Shown here: piece by piece, positions 36,390-45,745 of the stretch | Layout of the letters: every line of letters starts with the position of its first letter | Numbering within the stretch: the first letter of the stretch is position 1 | Assembly (NCBI RefSeq): GCF_001442615.1 | Contig: NZ_LMXN01000010.1 | Span: 1 to 64,000 of the forward strand | Source: Algoriphagus resistens | GTDB lineage: Bacteria; Bacteroidota; Bacteroidia; Cytophagales; Cyclobacteriaceae | Direction of reading: 5' to 3' | DNA: 64,000 nt | Notes under the pieces: generated by a model | What the model saw: only the letters and a program-made list of their open reading frames with translations | Databases searched by the model: none | Told to the model about the DNA's origin: nothing | Program-made: the position numbers and the translations under genes

Positions 36390-36510
36390 TATCCCCACCC
36401 GCAACTCCGGCAGCGGTGGGCAAGATCGGATTGTGCCACAATCTTACATCTTTCTCATTGACAAAACGCAATGGGATTTCCAACCCGGTAAAGGTTTATT
36501 TACCGGAAGG
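36390..36510. other. Candidate origin of transfer (three hairpins)
   Basis: Upstream of mobA lie three clean inverted repeats: CCCACC...GGTGGG (36394-36420), GATTGTG-C-CACAATC (36429-36443) and CCGGTAAA...TTTACCGG (36485-36506). oriT regions next to mobilization genes usually hold such hairpins at the nick and accessory-protein sites. The nick position cannot be read from sequence alone. Confidence 0.55.
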
Positions 36511-36539
36511 GAGAAGGATTGTTTACAATTTGGATAATA

Positions 36540-36755
36540 TCAGTTTTCCAGATTCCAGACCCAGTCATCAGCGGCCATCACCCAGTCACGGATAGCGGAA
36601 CCCATTTCATTACGCCAGTCCATTCCCTGGTAATAGAAATAGAAGACTTCGGCTTCGGAAGACGGAACTTGAAGGGAGTTAAAGTAGGCCTGTACCTGTT
36701 CCAGTGTAGGAGGAACATTCCTGGAAAAGTTGAGATGCTGAGCTTCGAGATTCAT
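36540..36755 (-). CDS. Small Trp-rich mobile-element protein
   Basis: A 71-residue acidic protein (NVPPTLEQVQAYFNSLQVPS; IRDWVMAADDWVWNLEN). The 'P..eqV..yF....v...eA..Fy.yy...W......i.dW..aa..W' pattern is the short helical motif seen at the ends of Bacteroidota phage/plasmid replication proteins and as free-standing genes in mobilizable elements. It sits upstream of mobA with oriT between. Function unknown. Confidence 0.55.
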   Translation of the reverse strand: MNLEAQHLNFSRNVPPTLEQVQAYFNSLQVPSSEAEVFYFYYQGMDWRNEMGSAIRDWVMAADDWVWNLEN

Positions 36756-36779
36756 AACGATTATCGTTTTTGATGAAGC

Positions 36780-37690
36780 TCAAAAGTGTGGAAGCTTAAG
36801 CTGGAAAGGTCACACTGAAATCAGAAGGGGGGTGGGGATAATTATTAGTTGGGAATTAGGCAAAATTCTGTATTTTCCCCATGAGTAAGAACAAAATCAT
36901 TTCAAATGTTAATCTCATTGATATTTCGTAAAGAAGATTTTCAGAGAATTAGGAAACTTTAAATAGTGAGCTCTTAATTGCATTTTTTGTGAGCATTGAT
37001 ATTGTTTAAAAATTCTAATTGCTCCAGAAAGTGCGGAACCAATATGCGGCTGGTGTGTAAGACCATGGCCGCCTCACTCTTTTCGCAGGGATACGTGAAG
37101 CGACTTTGCATAATGAGCCAAAGCCAGTCAAAGGAATGAAGCGGCTTGAAGTTCTAAAAGCCTGCATTAAATGTAATCGGGGATTCTCATTGGATGTAGA
37201 ATACCTAGCTAGTTTCTTGGAACGTACTCTTTGGAAGCTTGTAAATTGACTATCGAAGGCAAACTCAATTTTCAATGTTAATTGATCAGGATTGAGTACA
37301 TTGTAGCGGAATCGTGGCGTACCAGTTTTTACCGAAATTTCCACGAGGTCTTAAATTGACCTGAATCCATCTATTATTTTTTTTAGGTTTCTGTGAATGA
37401 TTTTCAAAAATCAATTTAGATAGGTGATTTTCTCTCAGAAAAAATTTACTGTTTCCGTTTTTCGTCATTTCCTTTAGGCAAGTTCATCTGAATTTACTTT
37501 CGATTCATTTGAGTCCTAAGAAATCCATCGATGGTTTTACCTGAACAAGTCGATAAGGCAGCAAAAGACAACCGTCATTAAATCACAAGTAAATATTACG
37601 AAAAATAAATTATCCAAAGGAGCAACAAAAATATTCCCTCCTCTATTAGAACGAATTTTAACAAAATCGATTTCTGAAAATCTCTATAAA
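36780..37690. other. Gene-free stretch with possible remnants
   Basis: Two overlapping minus-strand frames (37015-37344 and 37286-37468) could be pieces of one broken gene, since the first opens where the second closes, but their composition is basic and odd (RVRRPWSYTPAAYWFRTFW) and I recognise nothing. The rest is AT-rich and would hold the 3' region of the FRG-AlkB-Hsp70 operon. Confidence 0.35.
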
Positions 37691-39289
37691 TTAAAATAAT
37701 TCCTCTAACTTTTTAATAACTTTAGCCGATACATCCTTCAAGGATGTATCCGTTTTTGCGATTTGAAGAATGAATGTTTTAATGGTATCAAATCCAAAGG
37801 CTTCAATTCCATTGGCACTTTCCTTTTGAATAGTAGAATTTAGATCTTTAACCAATTTCCCCCTTAACTCTTTATTATCCCCTTTGAAATAGGTTTTGGA
37901 TATAGCGGTTAAAATTGTTTGATAATCTAATTCTTTATAAGTATCTTTAGACTGAGTTGACTCATTCTCAACTTTGTACTCTTCTGGTTCTGATTCGCTT
38001 AGTTTTTCAATTTCAGCTGTAGTTTTTGCTTCCTTATGACCTTTAGGTTCAACTGTTTCTTCTGATTCCGCAGCCTTGCCTTTAACTTCTTTTTTATAAA
38101 TACCTTGATTAGATTTAACTTTCTTTGGAAGTTTCGGTGCTATTTTTGACTTGTCTAATTTATCTTGTGGATTCAGTTTTGCAGTTTCTTTACCTTCACT
38201 GTGATCCTTGTTTGTAGGCTTTTCCTCTAACTCTAAAACTGGTTCTTTTTTTATAGTTATTTGCTTATCAAAAATTGGAGCTTTCGATAATCTATGGATG
38301 GATTCATAGAGTCGATCAAAAGAATGGACATATCCGAAAATTGAAAGCGCATATGCTAATTCAACTGGACAATTATTCTTTAGATCATAAATCTCGGATT
38401 CGATTTTTGTTAAATCAAAATCTTTGTCTTTCAGAATCCTATTTAAAGAAAGATATATGAAATATGATAGAAAAGTATTAAATTTACCAAATTCACTATT
38501 TAGTGTTTCTTTAACTTTGTTAATTCTTATTTTATCTTCACTATTTACAAATTCGATCAGTCTTTCAAACTCTAAGTATGCTTTAAATAACGGCTTGTTA
38601 TTTAAAGCATTCAAGTTTTCACTAATGATCCTAAAGTAAGGGCCATTTTTCAAAGCATCTATAGGCGCCCCTAGAGTAATAAGCGTAATGCAGCCAAGCT
38701 TTAAAAAACTTTCAACATTTCCAGATGGAATAAAGCTTGGTGTCAGGTCAAATTTTATTAAATGATTTAGGGCTTTTTGCTCTTTTCCATCAAATGCTTC
38801 ATGGCTAATCATTTTGATAACAATTCCCCTTAAATTGATTAGAAAACTATTATCAATCTGAAGGTCATATAAGCCTAAAATTTTGTTTACTGCGCTTATT
38901 CTAATCCTATCTTCCCTTATCCTTTTAATATCTCGTGTTAATTCTTCATTTAATGGGTCGTAAATGTTAAAATCTGGATTTAATCTGCTTTTTAAAGAGT
39001 TAAAGGCAAATCCCGATGTTGGAATTATTCCTAAAACACCATCAAATGAAATTCTAATTCCATTATTCATGTTGATTTTTTCCTTTACATACTCTAATAA
39101 AATGACTTCATCCTCGGATTCGAAGTAAGGCAAGGCCGATTCAATCTTTTTCGAAATCGATCTTACTGGAAGGCTGCCCAAAGAATTATAATCAAGGTCA
39201 ATGATTCTATGAAGCGAAATTTCAGCTTCATTGTACTTAAAGAGATAATTGAATTTTTCCCTCTCAATTGCTATCAGGACTTTTCTCAT
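37691..39289 (-). CDS. Unknown protein, last gene of MTase-Hsp70/helicase operon
   Basis: A 532-residue protein with three parts: a folded N-terminal region of about 340 residues (MRKVLIAIEREKFNYLFKYN; GIRISFDGVLGIIPTSGFAF), a highly charged Lys/Glu linker of about 100 residues (KLPKKVKSNQGIYKKEVKGK), and a helical C-terminal domain of about 80 residues (YKELDYQTILTAISKTYFKG ... KVIKKLEELF). No family recognised. It lies 13 bases after the helicase stop, so it is a dedicated partner. The flexible linker suggests a scaffold or substrate-presenting subunit. Confidence 0.75.
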   Translation of the reverse strand: MRKVLIAIEREKFNYLFKYNEAEISLHRIIDLDYNSLGSLPVRSISKKIESALPYFESEDEVILLEYVKEKINMNNGIRISFDGVLGIIPTSGFAFNSLKSRLNPDFNIYDPLNEELTRDIKRIREDRIRISAVNKILGLYDLQIDNSFLINLRGIVIKMISHEAFDGKEQKALNHLIKFDLTPSFIPSGNVESFLKLGCITLITLGAPIDALKNGPYFRIISENLNALNNKPLFKAYLEFERLIEFVNSEDKIRINKVKETLNSEFGKFNTFLSYFIYLSLNRILKDKDFDLTKIESEIYDLKNNCPVELAYALSIFGYVHSFDRLYESIHRLSKAPIFDKQITIKKEPVLELEEKPTNKDHSEGKETAKLNPQDKLDKSKIAPKLPKKVKSNQGIYKKEVKGKAAESEETVEPKGHKEAKTTAEIEKLSESEPEEYKVENESTQSKDTYKELDYQTILTAISKTYFKGDNKELRGKLVKDLNSTIQKESANGIEAFGFDTIKTFILQIAKTDTSLKDVSAKVIKKLEELF

Positions 39290-39302
39290 ATCCTACTGGG
39301 GT

Positions 39303-40463
39303 TTAGATAATTATATTTGCAGATGAATCTCCAATTTTTCTTATTTCAGTACCACCCAAAAATTTCTTAAATATGGAGTTCATAATACCAGTAAAAGTAA
39401 CGATTAAATCTCTTTTTGAGCGAGATAAAGCCACCAAAGCCAAGGCATCTGGATTGTATGAGTGGGAAAAAGATGTGTCCGAAAATGGCAAGAAAACTGC
39501 ATCAAAATCTAATCCTTTAGAGGAATGATAGGTTAGCATGACCATTCTATTCTCCCTTTCAGCATCTTGGAGAGAGCCATGACCATTACCAACAAACATT
39601 AAAGGGACTTTCTGAGATTTTAGATGAGCATTAAAGCTCTCTAAATCTAATTCTTCCCCCCATGGTTTTTCAACCATTTTTTGCTCCCAATTTGGTTTTT
39701 TTTCCAAACTCAAAACCTTATTTACAAAAGAAATTAAGTCTTCTTTTTTAAAAAAAATACTGGCAATCATTTCTCCTGGTCGAATATTATGGATCATCTT
39801 CATTTCACTCCAGACCCACTCAATTTCTTTGCTTCGGTCTAAGGTCGAAAGTACCCGGATATCAGTATTTTCTTTACCCACAAAAGACTGACTGCTAAAT
39901 AGAGAATCATATACCCTCCGAATCATATTTAAAACGTTCAGAGGCAATCTGAAAATCATACTTAGCAAATGCTTGACGGGTTGAATTTGTTTGTCTATTT
40001 CTCCAACTGAGGTAGTTGGAAGTTTAAATGCTGGGTCTTTATCGTAAATGGACTGAGCAGCATCACCTGCAATAATCAATTTTCCGCAAGAATTTTTCAA
40101 ACCTTCAATGAATTGAATTGGTAAATCCTGTACCTCATCACAAAATATTGCGTCATACCGAATTTTTCCTACTTTATATTTCATTTCATAGATAGTATGA
40201 AGTGGAATATTTTTATTTTTTAAAACAGGAATCTGTTTTAGGCCTGTGTCCAAAAGATCCTTAAGGGCGTGGGTAAATACAACAACTGCAACGTTGGAAT
40301 TTGGGTTTTTCAGAATGTAATCACTCAATGAATAAAGCATCACTACTGATTTCCCGCTGCCTGCGTGGCCCTGTATCCAAGCTACATTTTGGTTCGAACC
40401 AATGTTTTTGATTATTTCTCTTTGTTGGGAAGACAATTTATCTTCTGGTACCATCCATTTCAT
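39303..40463 (-). CDS. Compact superfamily 1 (UvrD-like) helicase
   Basis: A 386-residue ATPase with all SF1 landmarks in a small frame: IQGHAGSGKSVVMLYSL (Walker A), YDAIFCDEVQDLPIQF (Walker B/DExQ), IIAGDAAQSIYDKDP (motif III), VMLTYHSSKGLDFDAVFLP (motif V) and ALVALSRSKRDLIVTFTG (motif VI). It is much shorter than UvrD, lacking most of the inserted 1B/2B domains. It begins three bases after the Hsp70-fusion stop, so the two are translationally linked. Confidence 0.85.
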   Translation of the reverse strand: MKWMVPEDKLSSQQREIIKNIGSNQNVAWIQGHAGSGKSVVMLYSLSDYILKNPNSNVAVVVFTHALKDLLDTGLKQIPVLKNKNIPLHTIYEMKYKVGKIRYDAIFCDEVQDLPIQFIEGLKNSCGKLIIAGDAAQSIYDKDPAFKLPTTSVGEIDKQIQPVKHLLSMIFRLPLNVLNMIRRVYDSLFSSQSFVGKENTDIRVLSTLDRSKEIEWVWSEMKMIHNIRPGEMIASIFFKKEDLISFVNKVLSLEKKPNWEQKMVEKPWGEELDLESFNAHLKSQKVPLMFVGNGHGSLQDAERENRMVMLTYHSSKGLDFDAVFLPFSDTSFSHSYNPDALALVALSRSKRDLIVTFTGIMNSIFKKFLGGTEIRKIGDSSANIII

Positions 40464-40466
40464 AGG

Positions 40467-42923
40467 CTATTTTAATTTTGGGTTTAGGTGGGTTATTTTA
40501 TTTTCAAAAAGGACTTCGCATTTTAGCTCTAAATCGGTGTCCACATAAAAAATAGCTTTGAAGGATTTACTTAGCAATCCAGATTCAAACAATAATTGAT
40601 CATCTCCGTATATAATTTCAAAACTCGGAGTAGTTAATTCTACTTCCACTTCATTTGTAGGGCAAACTGTACCTTTTTCGAAAAGAATGAGATGAGGTAA
40701 TTTACCAATCAAAAAAATATCATGATGTAAAACTGGGTTGATAATGTTTTTCCCAAAAAGGTGTTGAGCAAGGGATTGAAGCGCATTCCCTCGAGCAACT
40801 TGTTCCTGGATATTATCTGAAATGTTAATTTCAGAACTCTGGAACATTTCGAAAGTAAATCTTTGAATATAAGGATTTCTACTTCCTCCTCCTGTAAGGA
40901 TGATTTTTGAAATTTGACCGACAATCAATTTTGCTTTCTTGAGTGCTGAAACAATTGTTTCTTGTACCCCATCATTTGCTTGCCAATAGTGAATCATTAG
41001 AAGTGAAAAATCTGAAAAACTTAAAGAAAGATTGTCTTCAAAATCAGTTAGGATTTCTCTTTGCTCATTTGAAAAAGCTATAGGGGGGAGTTGAAAATTA
41101 ACTCGCCTGTCAGTGGTTATTGCTTTACAGAGTTTTAATTTCAGCCTTTCACAAAACCTTTCAATTTTGTTTTGAGGAATGCTTGAAGTGGGAGAAACCT
41201 TCAATTTATTTGCCATCAACGTATTAATTTTGTTCCCTCCAATCTCATTAATCCTTTCTACTGCCAAAAGTTTGGAATTGATATTGTCAGAATCTTTTTC
41301 TATTTGGACAATGGAGACGTCAACAGTTCCAGCTCCAATATCCAAAACAAGAATTACATCTGATTCTTCTAAAGTGCTGCCGGACTCAAAAACGTAATTT
41401 ATTAAAGCTGAAATCGGCTCCTCTACTAAAGGGCTTGACTCCATATCAAATCCTGCTAATTCAGCACATTCTCGCAATTCATTTTTTTGTGTGATTCCAT
41501 AATTGGCTGGTACACTCCACGTATAAAAAAATTCTGTACAAATAGGAAATTTGTTCTGCAATTTTTGATCGATACTTGCTTTCAGCCGAGTGAAAAATGT
41601 TATCAATCCATTTTTTCCATTGCTGATTTTTACCAGAGCATGGTCTCTTAATTCTGAATCCTTAAACTCTAATGAGGATAGGTTTCCTAAATTCGCTTTA
41701 AAACCATCCCAATAATTCTTTCCAAAGGTTAAATTTGGACCTAGTTCGGCAGCATGTTTTCCAAGCATAAATTGGTTATTGTTCAATGCCATCGCTGATG
41801 GTACTAATGGGGAACTTGATAGAAAACCATTTCTGTCCTTTTGGTCGATTTTCAAGGTATCTAAGTGGATTTGGCCATCCTGTATATAAGAATAACTTAT
41901 TACTGTAACAGAGGTACCAAAATCTAATCCTACAAAAACCTTTTCATTTACATCCTTAAACTTTAACAAGTTTTCTTTTTGCAAAGGCTTATAAAGTCCT
42001 GGAAACCCTAATTTGTCTTGATTACTTTGTTCAAGAATCTGATCTTTGACCATCAAGAAATAATCATATTTTAGATGCTTTCTAGGTATAAGGCCATCAG
42101 AACTATTGAGTAAGTATTTTATTATCAGTTCACTCGGAGTTGCATTCAACGACAACATGGGTGAAGGTCCATTATTTTTGAGGGTTGATATCAACTCCTT
42201 CGGACCAAATTTGGCGACCAAATGATTCTCTATCTTTTGCAGAATCGCCCTAACCGAAAAGGTTAGATCAATCATTAAAAAAATTGCATTCCCATTTAGA
42301 ATTTGAAAAATATGTTCAGCATTTTTAATGACTTGTGGATAGAATGTGCTACTCACTTCATTGATACAATTTTGGAATACTACAAGGTCTGCGTTACGAA
42401 ATATAATATCGTTGGCTATTGTGTCCTCAATGCAGGTCAAATCGTATTTAATTGCCTGCCATCGTAAGTTGATACCTGACCTCAACTTCAAATCTTTCAC
42501 TAACTCTTTTTTAACTATTTCATGACTATACTTCCAAGTTGAGGCATTTATATCAAGGATTGAAATAGATAATTCTTTTAAATTCGTGCATCTTTCATTC
42601 AGATACTTCAATAATCCAAATGCCTCTGAACCAGGTCCCCCTCCGATAAAAATTATTTTTATAGAATCTTTTTCATTTAGGAATTTAAAATCCCTCTCTT
42701 GAAAGATCTTTTGAATAAGTTGATAATAATGTGGGAAATAAGTCAATAAGTACGCGCTTTGGACTTTCTCCTCATGATATGGAACATAAACAAGCCTTGC
42801 TCTGTAAGCTACTCTAAGAGCTTTTACGGGCTCCTGAAGGGTAATTAAAAATTGATCAACTGGAAGTGAATTACTTTTACTAGAATCAATTCCATCCAAT
42901 ATAGCATCATAAATATTTCTCAT
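40467..42923 (-). CDS. Methyltransferase-like domain fused to Hsp70-like ATPase
   Basis: An 818-residue fusion. Residues about 80-300 look like a SAM-dependent methyltransferase: IIFIGGGPGSEAFGLLKYL (glycine loop) and LSISILDINASTWKYS (acidic ribose-binding end). Residues about 330-730 are an Hsp70/actin ATPase: VFVGLDFGTSVTVISYSY (phosphate-1), VILVLDIGAGTVDVSIVQI (phosphate-2), KIILTGGGSRNPYIQRF (adenosine). The last 90 residues (LFEKGTVCPTNEVEVELTTP) resemble the start of an Hsp70 substrate-binding beta domain, without the helical lid. It overlaps the alkB stop by four bases. I know no named system with this architecture. Confidence 0.85.
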   Translation of the reverse strand: MRNIYDAILDGIDSSKSNSLPVDQFLITLQEPVKALRVAYRARLVYVPYHEEKVQSAYLLTYFPHYYQLIQKIFQERDFKFLNEKDSIKIIFIGGGPGSEAFGLLKYLNERCTNLKELSISILDINASTWKYSHEIVKKELVKDLKLRSGINLRWQAIKYDLTCIEDTIANDIIFRNADLVVFQNCINEVSSTFYPQVIKNAEHIFQILNGNAIFLMIDLTFSVRAILQKIENHLVAKFGPKELISTLKNNGPSPMLSLNATPSELIIKYLLNSSDGLIPRKHLKYDYFLMVKDQILEQSNQDKLGFPGLYKPLQKENLLKFKDVNEKVFVGLDFGTSVTVISYSYIQDGQIHLDTLKIDQKDRNGFLSSSPLVPSAMALNNNQFMLGKHAAELGPNLTFGKNYWDGFKANLGNLSSLEFKDSELRDHALVKISNGKNGLITFFTRLKASIDQKLQNKFPICTEFFYTWSVPANYGITQKNELRECAELAGFDMESSPLVEEPISALINYVFESGSTLEESDVILVLDIGAGTVDVSIVQIEKDSDNINSKLLAVERINEIGGNKINTLMANKLKVSPTSSIPQNKIERFCERLKLKLCKAITTDRRVNFQLPPIAFSNEQREILTDFEDNLSLSFSDFSLLMIHYWQANDGVQETIVSALKKAKLIVGQISKIILTGGGSRNPYIQRFTFEMFQSSEINISDNIQEQVARGNALQSLAQHLFGKNIINPVLHHDIFLIGKLPHLILFEKGTVCPTNEVEVELTTPSFEIIYGDDQLLFESGLLSKSFKAIFYVDTDLELKCEVLFENKITHLNPKLK

Positions 42924-43546
42924 TCCTTAATCGTTCTAAAAGTAAGATTGATTCTTGGTTGATTGATTTTTTTCTGCATAGGGATTTGATGTAACCAATG
43001 ATGCTGAAGAGCTCCTTTCATGACGACCAAAGAACCTGGTGACAATTCAAGCCGTAATTTTTGATCTGGATCATCCTTGCGTTTGAGGTCAAACCTTCTG
43101 GTTACACCCAAGCTTACCGAGGCAATTGTGGGATTTATGCCTAATCCTTTTTCATTATCCGAATGCCAACTAACTTTATCATTTCCGTCTCGATAAAGAT
43201 TGAGAAGTACGCTATTGAACCGTTCTTCTTTAAGAAAAAACTCTATCACTCTTTTGATGTCCAAAAGCTCTTTAGTCCAAGGTTCTGGGTTGCAAAGGAT
43301 TCCCGAGTATTTGTAATTAAAACCATCATATCCATACCAGGCAGTTTTACGAGGAACAGGAAAGGTCTTGCCATATAGTTTGATTTCTTCTTGCCTCCAA
43401 TTGACGTTATTCAATAGAGTTTTGAAATAGTCCTTCGCTTTATCTGAGGGTATAAAGTTGGGCATATACCAAACCTCTCCATCTTTCAAAAGATGTTTTT
43501 CAAAAGTTCTTGGTTTTGGTTCTTGTGATTGGTTGAATAGATCCAT
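42920..43546 (-). CDS. alkB: AlkB-like 2-oxoglutarate/Fe(II) dioxygenase
   Basis: A 208-residue protein. The iron site is KVSWHSDNEKGLG (H-x-D) plus the distal His in GALQHHWLHQIP, with RINLTFR giving the 2-oxoglutarate-binding Arg. KTAWYGYDGFNYKYSG is the nucleotide-recognition lid typical of AlkB. AlkB enzymes remove methyl groups from 1-methyladenine and 3-methylcytosine in DNA or RNA. A four-base stop/start overlap couples it to the methyltransferase-Hsp70 gene, so a methylation-demethylation pairing within one system is possible. Confidence 0.9.
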   Translation of the reverse strand: MDLFNQSQEPKPRTFEKHLLKDGEVWYMPNFIPSDKAKDYFKTLLNNVNWRQEEIKLYGKTFPVPRKTAWYGYDGFNYKYSGILCNPEPWTKELLDIKRVIEFFLKEERFNSVLLNLYRDGNDKVSWHSDNEKGLGINPTIASVSLGVTRRFDLKRKDDPDQKLRLELSPGSLVVMKGALQHHWLHQIPMQKKINQPRINLTFRTIKE

Positions 43547-43620
43547 AATTTCTATGTGAAAATCTTTTAATAAAAGCTATTTTCCAATTGTTTTATTTTT
43601 ATAGATATCCATAACTTCAG

Positions 43621-44643
43621 TTATTTTTTTAAAAGACTATCCAGAGCGTTTTCTTTGATTATCTGTGTATATTCATTCAAATTCGGATAAATGAATGGCT
43701 TATTGATTTGATGAATCACATTGATTTTTCTTTTCAAGTATTTTGCTAAGTCTTTATGTATATTGAAACAATCAAAAGGGCTTAAGTGTAAATTGACGCC
43801 ATCTTCAAAAATCTTCGGATTGAAGATATCTTCAAGGTTTTTTTCTGGATAGGGATTGAATATAAATAATCCTTCTTGAGGGATTATGTTTTGGTTATAA
43901 GTATGTGTGTAAGGCTTATCTGTTCTTATCATCAAATTTTTTGAGGGTTTTATTTTCCCTGTAGATTCTCCTTTCTCTTCAAAATCAGATATGTAAAAGA
44001 TAAAATTTGAATTTTTTAAATTCTGGCCATGAATGGTCTTTTGAAAATCTTCAATGCTTGGATATTTCCCATAGTCAAAATCAATAATATTCAAAAGTTC
44101 TTTAACATAATTGCGTTTGTTTATTCGGTAAATTGAAAAATAATTCTCGATCTTATCTTTTTCATAGGTAAATAAGTCAAGCTTTTCAGTGGCAAAATAA
44201 AATGCCACGTTTTGGTTGTAGGACCAATCCATTAACGGAGTTGGAGCGCCATAATGCTGAAGCAAACTTAAAATAGGGAAATCTCTATGGGTTTTTACAT
44301 TAGTAAAATAAAGGCTAAAAACTTTATTGATTAGTACATTTTTATTTGCATTAATTATCATGGTTTTCACAAAATCCAGAAAATCTTTATTGCCCCATTG
44401 ATTTAGATTCTCCAATATCCAGAGCCTTTGAGCAGAAGTATAAAGCTTATACTTTGCTTCTTTCGTACCTCTATAAATCAAAGCTGTTGCATCAAGAGAT
44501 GCATTATCAATTTCAAATTCCTTTACATTTTCAAACCAGATGTCAAGTTCTTCAATTGTATTAATTATAAAACTTTCATCATTTCCATTTCTAAATAATG
44601 CTCTTTTTTCATCAAGAGTTTTATATTCCTGTAATTCAGCCAT
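43621..44643 (-). CDS. FRG-domain protein
   Basis: A 340-residue protein. ATALIYRGTKEAKYKLYTS carries the (F/Y)RG motif; LSLLQHYGAPTPLMDWSYNQ and NVAFYFATEK are the matching FRG landmarks ('l.QHyG.pT.llDwt.n..vAl.FA'). FRG domains are common in phage-defence islands, often as predicted effectors with ADP-ribosyl-transferase-like features. It is the first gene of the five-gene operon, 74 bases before alkB, so a shared transcript is likely but its membership in the system is less certain than that of the other four. Confidence 0.85.
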   Translation of the reverse strand: MAELQEYKTLDEKRALFRNGNDESFIINTIEELDIWFENVKEFEIDNASLDATALIYRGTKEAKYKLYTSAQRLWILENLNQWGNKDFLDFVKTMIINANKNVLINKVFSLYFTNVKTHRDFPILSLLQHYGAPTPLMDWSYNQNVAFYFATEKLDLFTYEKDKIENYFSIYRINKRNYVKELLNIIDFDYGKYPSIEDFQKTIHGQNLKNSNFIFYISDFEEKGESTGKIKPSKNLMIRTDKPYTHTYNQNIIPQEGLFIFNPYPEKNLEDIFNPKIFEDGVNLHLSPFDCFNIHKDLAKYLKRKINVIHQINKPFIYPNLNEYTQIIKENALDSLLKK

Positions 44644-44684
44644 ATTGATTCATTATAATTTCCAGATTTCCCGTAGGCGTAATA

Positions 44685-45165
44685 TCTGCTGCGCACCTTT
44701 GAAGTTCGATTTGACACTAGGTGGGAATTGTAATTCCATCCCCGTATTATTACCAATTTTCAATTGGCTTTCCTACCTCATCCCCTCTAGGAGAAGGGCG
44801 TTTGGTTCTGGTATCTAAGAGATTTCAGAGTCAAAAGGCGTTTTCCGGATTTATGCCCGGATGGGTGCGATAAAAGTTGGTGTAGTCTACCTACCTCATC
44901 CCCCTTCTCCTTTAGAAGAAGGCGATTGTGAGATTATATTTTTCCATCTAGTGCTTCCACTAGACTGAGAGGTTCTCCGGATTTAGGCCCAGATTGCTGC
45001 TATTAAAGTTGGCGTAATTCCCAGATCCTGTCAGTCTCGATACTTGAGAGCTTCAGGGGATAAAGAACAGTGGCAAGAAAGGGAATAAAAATATAGGAAA
45101 ACATACCCTATACAGGGTATTTTTTAGATAAAAACCAGAAAGTTATCCACATTTTGGACTTAATA
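44685..45165. repeat. R1 interspersed repeat, copy f
   Basis: A long copy containing GGTGGGAATTGTAATTCCATC, ACCAATTTTCAATTGG, CTACCTCATCCCC, TTTTCCGGATTTATGCCCGG (44841-44860), a second front module with GTGCTTCCACTAGACTGAGA and TCTCCGGATTTAGGCCCAG, and ATACCCTATACAGGGTAT (45103-45120). Its tail GATAAAAACCAGAAAGTTATC and CACATTTTGG is also shared with copy a. It lies upstream of the FRG gene. Confidence 0.7.
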
Positions 45166-45595
45166 TGTGAAGGCAGTTGCGGGAATACTTTCGGTGGTTG
45201 ATTTGGATTTAAATAGGAAATACCCTAGGTCCATCGGTTCGAATCTTAGCCATCCCGAATAACATCCTACAAATTGATAGTTGCCATCCTTCACAAACCG
45301 CAAAAAAGCCAAGCGAATTTAAGGGGCCTTGATGGACTAGCTCATTACTAAAGAGGACAAGGGGCGGCATAAAGCCGCTCACTGGCTTCACTATTTATAT
45401 CAGTTTCCTTTTTTCCCATCTACAGGCCCCTTATTCAGGGCTTTCTGTTTTACTGTTTTTTCTTTGTGAAAGTGTTTTTATGACGCTCTGAATCTCTCAG
45501 ATGTAGGTAAATCAACAGTTTCCACCTTCGGGTTTCAGTGTGACAGTATAGCAGAAGAAAGGAAGACTTTGTGTCTTGCACCAAAGAAATCCGCA

Positions 45596-45745
45596 ATGAA
45601 GGTCAAAAAGAGTTTAACGCCTAAAAAGGTTCAAGAGGTAATGAAAAAGGAAGGAGTTGATATAAACCAAGCGGAGTCTGAACAATTATTGGACATGATC
45701 TATAGGTTTAGTAAATTAGTTGTCGAGCAAATTGTTAAGAAATGA
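45596..45745 (+). CDS. 49-residue helical protein upstream of serine recombinase
   Basis: A short frame, too small for routine calling: MKVKKSLTPKKVQEVMKKEG, then VDINQAESEQLLDMIYRFSK and LVVEQIVKK. Its TGA (45743-45745) overlaps the recombinase ATG (45742-45744) in an ATGA arrangement, the best evidence that it is real. I recall similar short proteins before Bacteroidota tRNA-associated serine recombinases. It may act as a directionality factor, but that is inference. Confidence 0.6.
   Translation: MKVKKSLTPKKVQEVMKKEGVDINQAESEQLLDMIYRFSKLVVEQIVKK

Noticed and set aside
37015-37468. Two overlapping frames that might be one broken gene
   Set aside because: Basic, Arg/Trp/Tyr-rich composition and no known motif; noted as possible remnants only.
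8380-45165. R1 repeats as a CRISPR array
   Set aside because: The copies are long, kilobases apart and not separated by equal-length spacers.
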